DNA of 64,000 nucleotides from Heyndrickxia coagulans 36D1 (GCF_000169195.2 NC_016023.1:2232001-2296000); one strand, 5' to 3'. Shown: positions 53,957 through 63,481, counted from the first letter of the stretch. Notes: generated from the sequence alone by a model not told the origin. A program made the numbers and translations.

Positions 53957-54965
53957 AAAAATTTTGGCACAAGAAGGGCTGACGTTTGAAGAAATGCGGG
54001 AAGCATCCCGCGCACTGTTTTCAGATGAAGTGACAGAAGGGGAGATGGGCGCATTTTTGGCCGTCTTGAAATGCAAAGGCGAAACGGCGGAAGAAATTAC
54101 CGGGCTGGTCGAAGTGATCCGTGAAAAAGCCGTGCCGGTTCCGTGCAGCGTTCCCGGGCTTATGGACAACTGCGGGACGGGCGGGGACGGCAGCCACAGT
54201 TTTAACATCAGCTCGACCTCCGCATTTGTGCTGGCGGCAAGCGGCGTGAAGGTCGCCAAACATGGCAACCGCAGTGTCTCAAGCCAGACCGGAAGCGCCG
54301 ATGTCCTTGAAAAACTCGGGATTTCCTTGTCTTTCCCGGCGGAAGAAATTGAAGGCTTGCTGAGAGAAATCGGCATCGTCTTCCTGTTTGCCCCGAATGT
54401 CCATCCGGCCCTCGGAAAAATGATGAAAATCCGGAAAAATTTGCGGATCCCGACGATTTTTAACCTGATCGGCCCGCTCACAAACCCGATGAACCTGGAA
54501 ACACAACTGCTCGGGCTTTACCGGCGCGATATGCTCAGGACGATGGCAGAGGTACTCGGCCGCCTTGGCAGAAAACGCGCGCTCGTTGTCAATGGCGCCG
54601 GCTATCTTGATGAAGCATCTTTATCGGGGGAAAACCATTTTGCGCTGCTCGACGGCGGGAAAATTACCACGTTTACGCTGACGCCGGAAGAAGTCGGTTT
54701 GCCGTATTACCCGCTTGAAGCGATCCGCGGCGGCGATGCGCAAAAAAACAGCGATATTTTGCTGTCAGTATTAAAGGGGGAAAAAGGTGCTTATCGTGAT
54801 ACGGTGCTCTTCAATGCCGGGCTTGCGCTCTTTGCTGCAGGGCGGGCAGAGACGGTAAAAGAAGGGATCCAGATTGCGGAGCAGGCAATCGAATCGGGCG
54901 CGGCACTTGAAAAACTGCATGCGCTCATTGAAGCGAGCCGGAAACTCACGCAGGAGGCGATTTAA
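53931..54965 (+). CDS. trpD: Anthranilate phosphoribosyltransferase
   Basis: 344 residues from ATG 53931 (AAAGG upstream); longer starts lie inside trpG and are rejected. The PRPP-binding DNCGTGGDGSHSFNISSTSA and KHGNRSVSSQTGSADVLEKLG are diagnostic. It overlaps trpG by 26 nt. Confidence 0.97.
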   Translation: MRKLKPYLEKILAQEGLTFEEMREASRALFSDEVTEGEMGAFLAVLKCKGETAEEITGLVEVIREKAVPVPCSVPGLMDNCGTGGDGSHSFNISSTSAFVLAASGVKVAKHGNRSVSSQTGSADVLEKLGISLSFPAEEIEGLLREIGIVFLFAPNVHPALGKMMKIRKNLRIPTIFNLIGPLTNPMNLETQLLGLYRRDMLRTMAEVLGRLGRKRALVVNGAGYLDEASLSGENHFALLDGGKITTFTLTPEEVGLPYYPLEAIRGGDAQKNSDILLSVLKGEKGAYRDTVLFNAGLALFAAGRAETVKEGIQIAEQAIESGAALEKLHALIEASRKLTQEAI

Positions 54966-56390
54966 ATGGCATTTTTAGAAAAGATTTTAGCCGAAAAAGA
55001 AAAAGAAGTGGCCCGTATCAAAGCTGCAGGAAAGGCTTTTGCCCCAAACGCGCGCAAAGCCCCTTCTCTTTATGAAACATTTATGCACGCCGAAAAAACA
55101 AGCATCATTGCTGAAATCAAACGGGCCTCCCCATCAAAAGGGGATATCCGAACGGGCGTGGATCCCATCCGGCAGGCGCTTGCCTACGAAAAAGCAGGCG
55201 CCGGCGCCATTTCCGTTTTAACGGACGAAATCTTTTTTAAAGGATCGGTGGAAGATTTGAAAGCCGTAAGCGATGCAGTCCGGCTTCCGGTTCTCTGTAA
55301 AGATTTTATCATCGACGAAATCCAGATCGACCGGGCAAAAGCATATGGTGCAAGCGTAATTCTCCTGATCGCAGCGGCTCTTTCCCCCGAAAGGCTCCGT
55401 CAGCTGTACGATTATGCCCGGGGCGCCGGCCTTGAAGTGCTGCTTGAAGTGCACAATGAAGCGGAACTGGAAACCGCTGTGGAAACAGGGGCCCGGATTA
55501 TCGGCATCAACAACCGCAATTTAAAGACGTTTGACGTTGATCTCGGCGTTGCCAAAAAGCTCGCGCCAAAAATCTCAAATCCGGATGTGCTTGTGATTAG
55601 TGAAAGCGGCATCCGCACCCGGAAAGATGTCGTTCGCGCTGAACATGCCGGGGCAAAAGGGATTTTAGTCGGGGAAACGCTGATGCGTGCAAACGACCCG
55701 GAAACGGCAATAAAAAGACTGACCGGTCTCCCGGAGAAACGGAAAGTCAAGGTTTGCGGCATTCGCACGCTTGAAGCGGCCCGAGCGGCTGTCTCTGCAG
55801 GGGCGGACATGATCGGCTTTGTATTTGCCGAAAGCAAACGGAAGATTACACCGGAAAAAGCAGTACAGATTGCAGAAGCGTTGCCGGATCATGTCGAAAA
55901 AGTGGGCGTATTCGTCAATGAATCGCCTGAAAAAATGGCGGAAATTGCAGAGCGGGCCGGGCTCGATTACCTGCAGCTGCACGGTGATGAAACAGCAGAA
56001 GACGTCGCGCAAATCCCTTATCCGGTAATCAAGGCTTTCCCGGTAAGGACAGATGCTGATCTCGAAGCGATACACGATTACCGGTGCGATCTGGTGCTTT
56101 TGGACAGCGCCGGCGGAAAATATCGCGGCGGTAACGGAAAGGCGTTTGACTGGGAATTGGCAAAGGCGCTATCGGATGAGCGGGCGGTGGTGCTTGCCGG
56201 CGGGCTCACACCGGAAAATGTCGAAGCCGCGATTCTTTCCGCCCGGCCGCATATCGTCGACGTTTCAAGCGGGGTGGAGACAAACGGGGAAAAAGACCCG
56301 GATAAAATCAAAACCTTTGTGCAAGCAGCAAGAAAAGTATTTCAAAAATTAGAGGAGCGTGACGATAATGCAAACATACAAACTGCCTGA
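54966..56390 (+). CDS. trpCF: Fused indole-3-glycerol-phosphate synthase / phosphoribosylanthranilate isomerase
   Basis: 474 residues. TrpC part about 1-255: [42 protein letters not shown] and SESGI are the barrel's active-site strands. TrpF part about 260-460: [38 protein letters not shown] and [10 protein letters not shown]. No start codon or ribosome site lies at the join ([17 protein letters not shown]), so this is one bifunctional chain, as in enterobacteria. B. subtilis has separate trpC and trpF genes. The two activities are consecutive only in the reverse order of the domains (TrpF acts first). Confidence 0.96.
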   Translation: MAFLEKILAEKEKEVARIKAAGKAFAPNARKAPSLYETFMHAEKTSIIAEIKRASPSKGDIRTGVDPIRQALAYEKAGAGAISVLTDEIFFKGSVEDLKAVSDAVRLPVLCKDFIIDEIQIDRAKAYGASVILLIAAALSPERLRQLYDYARGAGLEVLLEVHNEAELETAVETGARIIGINNRNLKTFDVDLGVAKKLAPKISNPDVLVISESGIRTRKDVVRAEHAGAKGILVGETLMRANDPETAIKRLTGLPEKRKVKVCGIRTLEAARAAVSAGADMIGFVFAESKRKITPEKAVQIAEALPDHVEKVGVFVNESPEKMAEIAERAGLDYLQLHGDETAEDVAQIPYPVIKAFPVRTDADLEAIHDYRCDLVLLDSAGGKYRGGNGKAFDWELAKALSDERAVVLAGGLTPENVEAAILSARPHIVDVSSGVETNGEKDPDKIKTFVQAARKVFQKLEERDDNANIQTA

Positions 56391-57573
56391 TACAAACGGC
56401 CGTTTCGGGACTTTCGGGGGGAGATTCGTCCCGGAAACCTTGATGCCAGCTGTTAAAGAACTCGAGCAAGCTTATCGTGAAGCCATGAACGATCCGGCTT
56501 TTCATGCGGAATTGGAGAAACTGCTGAAGCAATATGTCGGTCGTGAAACCCCGCTTTATTTTGCAGAAAACTTAACAAAGCTTGGCGGCGGCCCGAAAAT
56601 TTTCCTGAAACGCGAAGATTTGAATCATACGGGGGCACATAAAATCAACAACACAGTCGGCCAGGCGCTGCTTACGCTTAGAATGAGAAAAAAGAAAGTC
56701 GTTGCCGAAACGGGCGCCGGCCAGCACGGAGTGGCAACAGCAACTGTGTGCGCGCTGCTCGGCCTTGAATGCATAATTTTTATGGGGGAAGAAGATATCC
56801 GCCGGCAAAAGCTCAATGTATTCAGAATGGAATTGCTCGGTGCAAAGGTCAAAAGTGTGGCGCAGGGCAGCGGCACATTGAAGGATGCGGTCAACGAGGC
56901 ACTCCGCTACTGGGTTGCCCATGTGGAAGACACGCACTACATTATGGGTTCAGCAGTCGGCCCGCATCCGTTTCCGCAAATTGTCCGCGATTTCCAAAGT
57001 GTGATTGGGAAAGAAACGAAAAAACAGATTGTAGAACAGACAGGCAAACTTCCCGATGCAGTTGTCGCCTGTGTCGGCGGCGGCAGCAATTCGATCGGCA
57101 TGTTTTATCCGTTTGTGGAAGATAAGTCCGTAAAATTGTTCGGCGTGGAAGCGGGCGGCGCCGGCCTTGGAACAGGAAAGCACGCGGCGTCTTTAAGCGA
57201 CGGCAAACTCGGCGTGCTTCACGGCATGAAAACATATCTGCTGCAAAATGACGACGGGCAAATCCAGGAAGCTTATTCGGTATCGGCCGGGCTTGATTAT
57301 CCGGGAGTCGGGCCGGAACACAGCTATTTAAAAGAAACGGGCCGGGTTACGTATACGTCCGTGAATGACGATGAAGCATTGGATGCATTCCGGTTGCTTT
57401 CAAGGACAGAAGGCATTATCCCGGCCCTGGAAAGCGCACATGCTATCAGTTTTGCACTGAAACTGGCAAAAACAATGGGGAAAGACGAAACAATCGCCGT
57501 TTGCCTGTCGGGGCGCGGGGACAAAGATGTAGAAGCAGTCAGCCACTTGCTTGGAGGGGAAAACAATGGGTGA
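56368..57573 (+). CDS. trpB: Tryptophan synthase beta chain
   Basis: 401 residues from ATG 56368 (GAGGAG 10 nt upstream). The PLP lysine is in [16 protein letters not shown], the loop [14 protein letters not shown] follows, and [14 protein letters not shown] binds the phosphate. It condenses indole and serine. Its stop overlaps the start of a 48-codon ORF that is a degenerate copy of its own C-terminal end. Confidence 0.97.
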   Translation: MQTYKLPDTNGRFGTFGGRFVPETLMPAVKELEQAYREAMNDPAFHAELEKLLKQYVGRETPLYFAENLTKLGGGPKIFLKREDLNHTGAHKINNTVGQALLTLRMRKKKVVAETGAGQHGVATATVCALLGLECIIFMGEEDIRRQKLNVFRMELLGAKVKSVAQGSGTLKDAVNEALRYWVAHVEDTHYIMGSAVGPHPFPQIVRDFQSVIGKETKKQIVEQTGKLPDAVVACVGGGSNSIGMFYPFVEDKSVKLFGVEAGGAGLGTGKHAASLSDGKLGVLHGMKTYLLQNDDGQIQEAYSVSAGLDYPGVGPEHSYLKETGRVTYTSVNDDEALDAFRLLSRTEGIIPALESAHAISFALKLAKTMGKDETIAVCLSGRGDKDVEAVSHLLGGENNG

Positions 57574-57710
57574 AATTCCGGCCCTGGAAAGCACACATGG
57601 CAACAGTTTTGCGCTGCAATCGGCAAAAACGATTGCTGCTAGCCTCTTGGAGCGCAGGGACAAAGATGAAGGAGCGGTCAGCCGCTTGTTTGGAGGGGAA
57701 AACAATGGGT
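57421..57710 (+). repeat. Degenerate tandem duplication of the trpB 3' end
   Basis: Copy 1 (57421-57571) is the last 50 codons of trpB. Copy 2 (57578-57710) repeats it in frame with six codons missing and many substitutions. Both start CCGGCCCTGGAAAGC and end TTGGAGGGGAAAACAATGGG. Confidence 0.92.
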
Positions 57711-57712
57711 AA
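57566..57712 (+). CDS. 48-residue trpB-tail micro-ORF between trpB and trpA
   Basis: An uninterrupted ORF beginning at the ATGGGTGA overlap with trpB (GGAGGGG upstream) and ending at ATGGGTAA, the trpA start. Its product runs from [18 protein letters not shown] to GGENNG, a diverged copy of the TrpB C-terminus ([18 protein letters not shown] ... GGENNG). It keeps the stop/start overlaps on both sides, so trpB, this ORF and trpA can be translated in relay. A catalytic function is unlikely. It may be a coupling spacer or simply a relic. Confidence 0.6.
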   Translation: MGEIPALESTHGNSFALQSAKTIAASLLERRDKDEGAVSRLFGGENNG

Positions 57713-58496
57713 ACAAAAATTGGAAGCACAGTTTGAAACGGTTCTTGCACGCGGTGATCAAGCGTTTGTCCCTTATATTATGGCAGGGGACGGCGGAATG
57801 GAAGAGACGGAGAAAAGGCTTGCGTTTTTAGAAGCTTGCGGGGCAACGGCAATTGAACTTGGCATTCCGTTTTCCGACCCGGTCGCAGACGGCCCGGTCA
57901 TCCAGGCGGCAGGACTCCGCGCTTTTAAGGCAGGTACGACAATGAAAAAAGTGCTGGACCATTTAAAAGCCCATCCAAGGCAAGTTCCGATTATTCTCAT
58001 GACGTATTTCAACCCGGTTTTTGCCTACGGGCTGGAAAAATTTGCAGCAGACTGCGCGAATGCCGGTGTTGACGGACTGATTATTCCAGATTTGCCCATC
58101 GAGGAAGAAGAGGAAATTGCCGGAGAACTGGCAAAATGCGGCCTGGCGCTCATCCGGCTGGCTGCCATTACAAGCCCGAAAGACCGGCTTGAGGAAATCG
58201 CCTCCCGTTCAGATGGGTTTCTGTATGCTGTCACGGTCACCGGTACAACCGGCACCCGTACAAATTTTCACGACAATATCGAGGATTACCTGGATTTCTT
58301 ATCAAGCATCAGCCGGGTGCCTGTTCTTGCCGGCTTTGGCGTTTCCAGCCCGGAGCAGGTCCGCCGTTTAACCCGTTACTGCAGCGGCGTGGTGGCCGGG
58401 AGCAAAATCATCGAGCTCTTCCAGCACGGGGAAACGGAAAAAATCCGCGCGCTTGTGGAAAGCGCAAAGCAACAAGCAGCACCAAACCAGCTGTAA
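57705..58496 (+). CDS. trpA: Tryptophan synthase alpha chain
   Basis: 263 residues from ATG 57705 behind GGAGGGG. The catalytic Glu is in AIELGIPFSDPVADGPVIQ (with the Asp shortly after), LIIPDLPIEE is the loop-2 Asp region, and AGFGVSSPEQV the phosphate site. It cleaves indole-glycerol phosphate and channels indole to TrpB. Last gene of the operon. Confidence 0.96.
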   Translation: MGKQKLEAQFETVLARGDQAFVPYIMAGDGGMEETEKRLAFLEACGATAIELGIPFSDPVADGPVIQAAGLRAFKAGTTMKKVLDHLKAHPRQVPIILMTYFNPVFAYGLEKFAADCANAGVDGLIIPDLPIEEEEEIAGELAKCGLALIRLAAITSPKDRLEEIASRSDGFLYAVTVTGTTGTRTNFHDNIEDYLDFLSSISRVPVLAGFGVSSPEQVRRLTRYCSGVVAGSKIIELFQHGETEKIRALVESAKQQAAPNQL

Positions 58497-58525
58497 AAAT
58501 GCCTGTACGCACGCGCCGAAACGGT

Positions 58526-58716
58526 TTACGCACACGGTCGTCCGTGCTCCAGTTGAGTTTCCACAGGGTTATACACATCTTGAACTGGTAAAGAAAAGGG
58601 ATTTTTCTGGTTATCCACAATATCCACATTTTATACACAAAAAATGTGCACAAATTTATGCACATCAAATCATATTGGGAATAAAGGTATTGAAAGGTTT
58701 ATGCACATCATCCACA
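58526..58716 (+). promoter_or_regulatory. Cluster of DnaA-box-like sequences
   Basis: Five exact matches to TTATNCACA on the + strand: 58569-58577 (TTATACACA), 58611-58619 (TTATCCACA, consensus), 58631-58639 (TTATACACA), 58656-58664 (TTATGCACA) and 58699-58707 (TTATGCACA). Single-mismatch versions occur at 58526, 58620, 58645 and 58708. All lie in the gap between trpA and the trp terminator. Confidence 0.75.
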
Positions 58717-58754
58717 AAAAACGGGAGCCTCATGGAAAGGCCTCCCGTTTTATT
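58717..58754. terminator. Terminator between trpA and yfhD
   Basis: AAAACGGGAGGC-type arms (AAAACGGGAG-CCT and AGG-CCTCCCGTTTT) around a short loop, with A- and T-runs, serving the convergent trp operon and yfhD. Confidence 0.87.
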
Positions 58755-58937
58755 TTACCGACTGTTTTTCGCTCTTTTTGCCGCAGCGTCGGAACGGGCT
58801 TGTGCTTCCAAATCTTCCCCATCTGCGAGTTCCCTCGAATATTCAATGTCTTTCCCGTCTATTTTCATGTTCTTCGGTACTTGCGGCAATGTTGCTTTAT
58901 TTTTATCGCGTGTTTTATGCTGATGTCCGCGGCTCAT
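58755..58937 (-). CDS. yfhD: YfhD family protein
   Basis: 60 residues, highly charged: MSRGHQHKTRDKNKATLPQ ... EYSRELADGEDLEAQARS. This matches the small YfhD family of Bacillaceae, which lies next to recX in B. subtilis as well. No membrane segment. Function unknown. AAAGGGG precedes the ATG. Confidence 0.88.
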   Translation of the reverse strand: MSRGHQHKTRDKNKATLPQVPKNMKIDGKDIEYSRELADGEDLEAQARSDAAAKRAKNSR

Positions 58938-59083
58938 TTAAAAAACCCCTTTCAAGCAGTTTGCGGTTGCCCCCGCAAAACTACTTTTTACGTAAAAGGT
59001 TTTTCTTAAACAGGTAATTATTTGTGCCAAAAGTATGCAGATATTGCCATTCCCACTAGCGTAAGTTCTTCTTAAATAGGTAT

Positions 59084-59206
59084 TTATTTGCGTCCGCTGT
59101 CCGTGTATCCTCCGGCCCGGTCGGCTTTTTTAAATTCACGCTGGTAAGTCACTTCCTGCATGCTTCTTAATGTGCTTTTCGTCTGAACTTTTTTATCTTT
59201 CGGCAT
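59084..59206 (-). CDS. yfhE: YfhE family protein
   Basis: 40 residues: MPKDKKVQTKSTLRSMQEVT, then YQREFKKADRAGGYTDSGRK, the pattern of the tiny YfhE family. AAGGAGG lies 7 nt upstream. In B. subtilis yfhE also neighbours yfhD. Between it and yfhD two near-identical stretches (about 58999-59015 and 59070-59090, each with CTTAAAYAGGTA) form a short direct repeat. Function unknown. Confidence 0.85.
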   Translation of the reverse strand: MPKDKKVQTKSTLRSMQEVTYQREFKKADRAGGYTDSGRK

Positions 59207-59292
59207 TCGTAAAACCTCCTTTTTGGATTATTGTTCCCGGTCATACCGCTTTCTACACTTTCAATGGTAAAATAGACAAGGGAGGTATGCAT

Positions 59293-60108
59293 GTGCCGGT
59301 CATTACAAAAATCTCAGTTCAAAAAAATAATAAAGAACGATACAATATTTTTCTTGACGGCCAGTACCGATTCAGTGTTGATGAAGAAGTGCTGGCACGG
59401 TACCAGCTTTTAAAGGGGAAAGAATTGGATGAGCTTGATATTGAAGCAATCCTTGCCGAAGATGATATCCGGAAAGGCGTCAACACCGCTATCCATTTTC
59501 TTTCCTACCGGATGCGGTCGGAAAAAGAAGTACGTGATGATTTGATAAAAAAGGAATTTGCGCCGGAAGTCATCCGGAGTGTCATATCAAAGCTTTATGA
59601 ATTGCAGTATTTGGATGATGCGGAATTTGCCGCAAGTTTTGTACGAACACAAATGAATACAACACATAAAGGGCCTGTTGTCATTAGAAGGGAACTCCAG
59701 CAAAAAGGCATTGCACCAGAGCTTGTGAAAAAGGCGCTTGAAATTTTTGATGCGGATCAGCAAGTGGAACACGCCCTTGCCCTTGCGGAAAAACTGTCCA
59801 GGCAGCATGCCCGGTTGTCAGAGAAGCTTTTAAAGCAAAAAGTGGAGCAGGGGCTTGTCGTAAAAGGTTATCCACCTGAAGTGATTTCCGCTGCGATGGC
59901 GGCGCTTCATATTGAAAAGGATGAAGAAGCGGAGTGGGAAGCCCTTCTTCAGCACGCTGAAAAAGCAAAGCGCAAATACGGTAGACTTTCGGGATATGCA
60001 TACAGGCAAAAAATGAAGCAGTTTTTATACCGGAAAGGGTTCCCGGTTGATTTAATAGACCGCTACTTGCGAGAAGAGGAGGATGGAGATGGAAAAAAGA
60101 TACAGTGA
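59293..60108 (+). CDS. recX: Recombination regulator RecX
   Basis: 271 residues from the GTG at 59293. GGAGGT ends at 59286, which leaves 6 nt to this GTG but none to the in-frame ATG at 59287. The protein has the three-helix RecX repeats, with YRMRSEKEVRDDLIKKEF, LDDAEFAASFVRTQM and YRKGFPVDLIDRYL. It binds RecA filaments and limits their growth. Overlaps yfhH. Confidence 0.93.
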   Translation: MPVITKISVQKNNKERYNIFLDGQYRFSVDEEVLARYQLLKGKELDELDIEAILAEDDIRKGVNTAIHFLSYRMRSEKEVRDDLIKKEFAPEVIRSVISKLYELQYLDDAEFAASFVRTQMNTTHKGPVVIRRELQQKGIAPELVKKALEIFDADQQVEHALALAEKLSRQHARLSEKLLKQKVEQGLVVKGYPPEVISAAMAALHIEKDEEAEWEALLQHAEKAKRKYGRLSGYAYRQKMKQFLYRKGFPVDLIDRYLREEEDGDGKKIQ

Positions 60109-60406
60109 AATGAGCGAGTATGAGTTAAAGCAGGAAATTGCACAATTGACGGAAAAAGCGCGCAAGGCCGAACAACTTGGTATTGTGAATGAGTTTGCCG
60201 TGCTTGAGCGGAAAATTGCGATGGCAAAGTCGTATTTGCTGGACCCGGCTTCTTTTCAAAAAGGGGAAATTTATGAAATTGAAGGAGACCCCGGCGTCTA
60301 TTTTAAAATTGATTATATTGACGGCGTCTTTGCCTGGGGTTACCGGGTTAGCGGGGGCAAACCGATCGAAGCCCTCCCGATTTCGATGCTGAAACCGGTG
60401 GATTGA
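60089..60406 (+). CDS. yfhH: YfhH family protein
   Basis: 105 residues from ATG 60089, with AGAGGAGG 6 nt upstream. A helical N-terminal half (about 1-50) and a beta-rich C-terminal half (GEIYEIEGDPGVYFKIDYIDGVFAWGYR region) match the B. subtilis YfhH family (a small SH3-like structure is known). Co-transcribed with recX. Function unknown. Confidence 0.88.
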   Translation: MEKRYSEMSEYELKQEIAQLTEKARKAEQLGIVNEFAVLERKIAMAKSYLLDPASFQKGEIYEIEGDPGVYFKIDYIDGVFAWGYRVSGGKPIEALPISMLKPVD

Positions 60407-60431
60407 ATGAAAGTTAGGACGGATTTGTCGC

Positions 60432-61500
60432 GGGTTGACATGTTTTTTATAGGGGTTCAAAAGGGGTGCACGTTGCCAGTCGGAATGTCTTTTATAGGGC
60501 TCAAAAGGACAAAAGTGGTGCACGATGCTGGTTGAAATGTCTTTTACAAAGGTGCAAAAGGACAAAAGGGGACACGTTGCCGGTTGAAATGTCTTTTACA
60601 AGGGTTCAAAAGGACAAAAGGGGGCATGTGGCCGGTTGAAATGTCTTTTATAGAGGTTCAAAAGGACAAAAGGGTGCACGAAGCTGGTTGAAATGTCTTT
60701 TAGAGGGGCGCAAAAGGACAAAAGGGGACACGTGGCCGGTCGAAATGTCTTTTACAATGGCGCAAAAGGACAAAAGGGGACACGTTGCCGGTTGAAATGT
60801 CTTTTACAAGGGTTCAAAAGGACAAAAGGGTGCACGATGCCGGTCGAAATGTCTTTTATAGGGGCACAAAAGGACAAAAGGGTGCACGAAGCTGGTTGAA
60901 ATGTCTTTTAGAGGGGCGCAAAAGGACAAAAGGGGACACGTGGCCGGTCGAAATGTCTTTTACAATGGCGCAAAAGGACAAAAGGGGACACGTTGCCGGT
61001 TGAAATGTCTTTTACAAGGGTTCAAAAGGACAAAAGGGTGCACGATGCCGGTCGAAATGTCTTTTTTATAGGGGCACAAAAGGACAAAAGGGTGCACGAT
61101 GCCGGTCGAAATGTCTTTTACAATGGCGCAAAAGGACAAAAGGGTGCATGTGGCCGGTTGAAATGTCTTTTACAGAGGTTCAAAAGGACAAAAGGGTGCA
61201 CGTTGCCGGTTGAAATGTCTTTTACAAAGGCTCAAAAGGACAAAAGAGGGCACGTTGCCGGTTGAAATGTCTTTTAGAGGGGCGCAAAAGGACAAAAGGG
61301 TGCATGTGGCCGGTTGAAATGTCTTTTACAGAGGTTCAAAAGGACAAAAGGGTGCACGATGCCGGTCGAAATGTCTTTTATAGAGGTTTAAAAGGACAAA
61401 AGGGTGCACGATGCTGGTTGAAATGTCTTTTACAAAGGCGCAAAAAGACAAAAGCATGCCCGTCCCATGTTGAAATGTCTTTTACTGAGGTTCAAAAAGA
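60432..61500 (+). repeat. 52-bp tandem hairpin array, left arm (21 units)
   Basis: The motif AATGTCTTTT recurs with an exact 52-bp step (60484, 60536, 60588, 60640 ... 61474), with one 54-bp step at 61056-61110. Each unit holds TGTCTTTT, about 10 variable bases, AAAAGGACA, a short stem-loop, then AAAGGG and a semi-variable GCACG-TGCCGGTTG segment. The first unit (60432) is degenerate. Open reading frames across the array are by-products of the period. Confidence 0.96.
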
Positions 61501-61504
61501 CAAT

Positions 61505-62180
61505 GGATTCGCCTCCTTTTGTCTTTCATCCTGTTTATGAAAGACATTTCATTCCGCGGATCGTCTCCATTTGTCCTTCATCGTGTTTATGAAGGACATT
61601 TCAGCTTGGGGTGCGTCTCCTTTTGTCCTTCATCCCTGTTATGAAAGACATTTCATCCCGCGGATCGTCCCCTTTTGTCCTTCATCGTGTTTATGAAGGA
61701 CATTTCAGCTTGGGGTGCGTCTCCTTTTGTCCTTCATCCCTGTTATGAAAGACATTTCATCCCGCGGATCGTCCCCTTTTGTCCTTCATCCTGTTTATGA
61801 AGGACATTTCAGCTTGCAGTTCGCCCCTTTTTGTCCTTCATCCCGTTTATGAAGGACATTTCATCCCGCGGTTCGTTCCCTTTTGTCCTTCATCCCAGTT
61901 ATGAAGGACATTTCATCCCGCGGATCGCCTCCTTTTGTCTTTCATCCCGTTTATGAAGGACATTTCAGCTTGCAGTTCGCCCCTTTTTGTCCTTCATCCT
62001 GTTTATGAAAGACATTTCAGCTTGGGGTGCGTCTCCTTTTGTCCTTCATCCTGTTTATGAAAGACATTTCAGCTTGGGGTGCGTCTCCTTTTGTCCTTCA
62101 TCCCCCTTATGAAAGACATTTCATCCCGCGGTCCGCCCCCTTTTGTCTTTCATCCTGGTGATGAAAGACATTTTGAAACG
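61505..62180 (-). repeat. 52-bp tandem hairpin array, right arm in inverted orientation (13 units)
   Basis: GACATTTCA recurs at exactly 52-bp steps (61543, 61595 ... 62167). Read on the minus strand, the unit starts TGAAATGTCTTTCAT and continues ATGAAGGACAAAAGG, colinear with the left-arm unit. The hairpin here is stronger: TGTCCTTCAT pairs with ATGAAGGACA. The last unit ends at the mutY stop. The two arms meet at about 61500. Confidence 0.96.
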
Positions 62181-62184
62181 AAGC

Positions 62185-63303
62185 CTATCCTTTAATGTCC
62201 TTCACCTTTTCACTTTTTGCCTGTTCCCGGAAGGCTTTCCAAATTTTTTGATGGGGGACAGGAAATGCGAACGTTTCAATCTCATCAGGAGGCACGCATT
62301 TTAATTCATTCGTTTCCTGCACCTGATTTATAATTTTCCCGCGGTATACCCGGATATCCCAAATTAAATGGGTGAAAACATGGCGTATTTCCGTAAAATG
62401 TTCGGTTTCAAGCGCTGCTTCAATTTTAAAAACATCTCCAAGATAGTCCTTCAGCACCTGCCTGGCCGGCAAAACGGTGCTTTCTTCCACTTGTACAAAT
62501 TCCCACATATTTGCAAGCAGCCCTTTATCCGGACGCTTATGGATCAAAATGCGCCCGTCTTCATCTTCCAAAACGGCTGCCTGAAGCCGGATCTGTTTCT
62601 GCTTTTTCCCTTTTGATTTCACAGGCAGCTCATCAATGGTTCCCTCTCTAAACGCCCGGCAATGCTCCCGGACCGGGCAAAGCAGGCATGACGGCGATTT
62701 TGGTGTGCAAACGAGCGCCCCGAGTTCCATTAAAGCCTGATTAAAAAAAGACGGATTCTCCCGGGAAATCAGCTTGCGGACGACTTCTTCAAAAACCTTT
62801 CTTGCAGAAGGCTTTGCAATGTCTTCCCATATGGATAAAATTCTTGCCAGCACCCGCATCACATTGCCGTCCACAGCCGGTTCCGGCAGGCCGTATGCAA
62901 TGCTTAAAATCGCACCGGCCGTATATGGCCCTACGCCTTTTAGCTTCGATACCTCCTCCGGCGTGTCCGGAACCGTGCCGCCGTAATGTTCCTCCACTTC
63001 TTTTACAGCAGCGTGCAAATTCCGGACGCGCGAATAGTAGCCGAGTCCTTCCCACGCTTTTAGCACTTCATCTTCACTGGCATCCGCCAGCGCTTCAATT
63101 GTCGGGAATTTTTCCATAAAACGCCGGAAATAGGGGATGACGGTGTCCACCCTTGTCTGTTGCAGCATGATTTCCGATACCCAAATTTTATACGGGTCAC
63201 GGTCCTCCCGCCACGGAAGTTTCCGCTGTTCCCTTTCAAACCAGGAAATCAGATCATCTTGAAAAGATTTTATATCAAAGTCGTCGATTGGCAAATTTTT
63301 CAA
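62185..63303 (-). CDS. mutY: A/G-specific adenine glycosylase
   Basis: 372 residues from a TTG start with GGGGGAG 8 nt upstream. Catalytic Glu44 in [10 protein letters not shown], helix-hairpin-helix [13 protein letters not shown], catalytic Asp145 in [10 protein letters not shown], and the 4Fe-4S cluster cysteines in [17 protein letters not shown]. The C-terminal NUDIX-like domain (about 235-365) recognises 8-oxoG. It removes adenine paired with 8-oxoguanine. Divergent from yfhP, as in B. subtilis. Confidence 0.96.
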   Translation of the reverse strand: MKNLPIDDFDIKSFQDDLISWFEREQRKLPWREDRDPYKIWVSEIMLQQTRVDTVIPYFRRFMEKFPTIEALADASEDEVLKAWEGLGYYSRVRNLHAAVKEVEEHYGGTVPDTPEEVSKLKGVGPYTAGAILSIAYGLPEPAVDGNVMRVLARILSIWEDIAKPSARKVFEEVVRKLISRENPSFFNQALMELGALVCTPKSPSCLLCPVREHCRAFREGTIDELPVKSKGKKQKQIRLQAAVLEDEDGRILIHKRPDKGLLANMWEFVQVEESTVLPARQVLKDYLGDVFKIEAALETEHFTEIRHVFTHLIWDIRVYRGKIINQVQETNELKCVPPDEIETFAFPVPHQKIWKAFREQAKSEKVKDIKG

Positions 63304-63481
63304 TGTTTAACTCCCCCAAATGATTGCTATACATTTTATAAACGGGAAAAATACAATCAGGAAATCCTGAATTGACCGCTTCTGTCTATTGCAATTCTTT
63401 TTAATTTACCATATGATGAAGGCATATGAAAGAAATAAGCGCTTTAATAAGGAGCCAGAACCATTTTTAGGAGGAATAAGA

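Noticed and set aside
58630-58720. Plasmid replication origin
   Set aside because: The DnaA-box cluster lacks an adjacent rep gene, an AT-rich unwinding region with iterons, or partition genes, and it sits between conserved chromosomal genes.
60693-61540. Short repetitive proteins encoded in the left array
   Set aside because: The 52-bp period shifts the frame at each unit and repeats every 156 nt, so open frames are by-products. No consistent ribosome sites, and the right array lacks them.
60432-62180. CRISPR array
   Set aside because: Units follow each other directly at 52 bp with related, not unique, intervals. There are no spacer-like sequences of constant length between identical repeats, and no cas genes.
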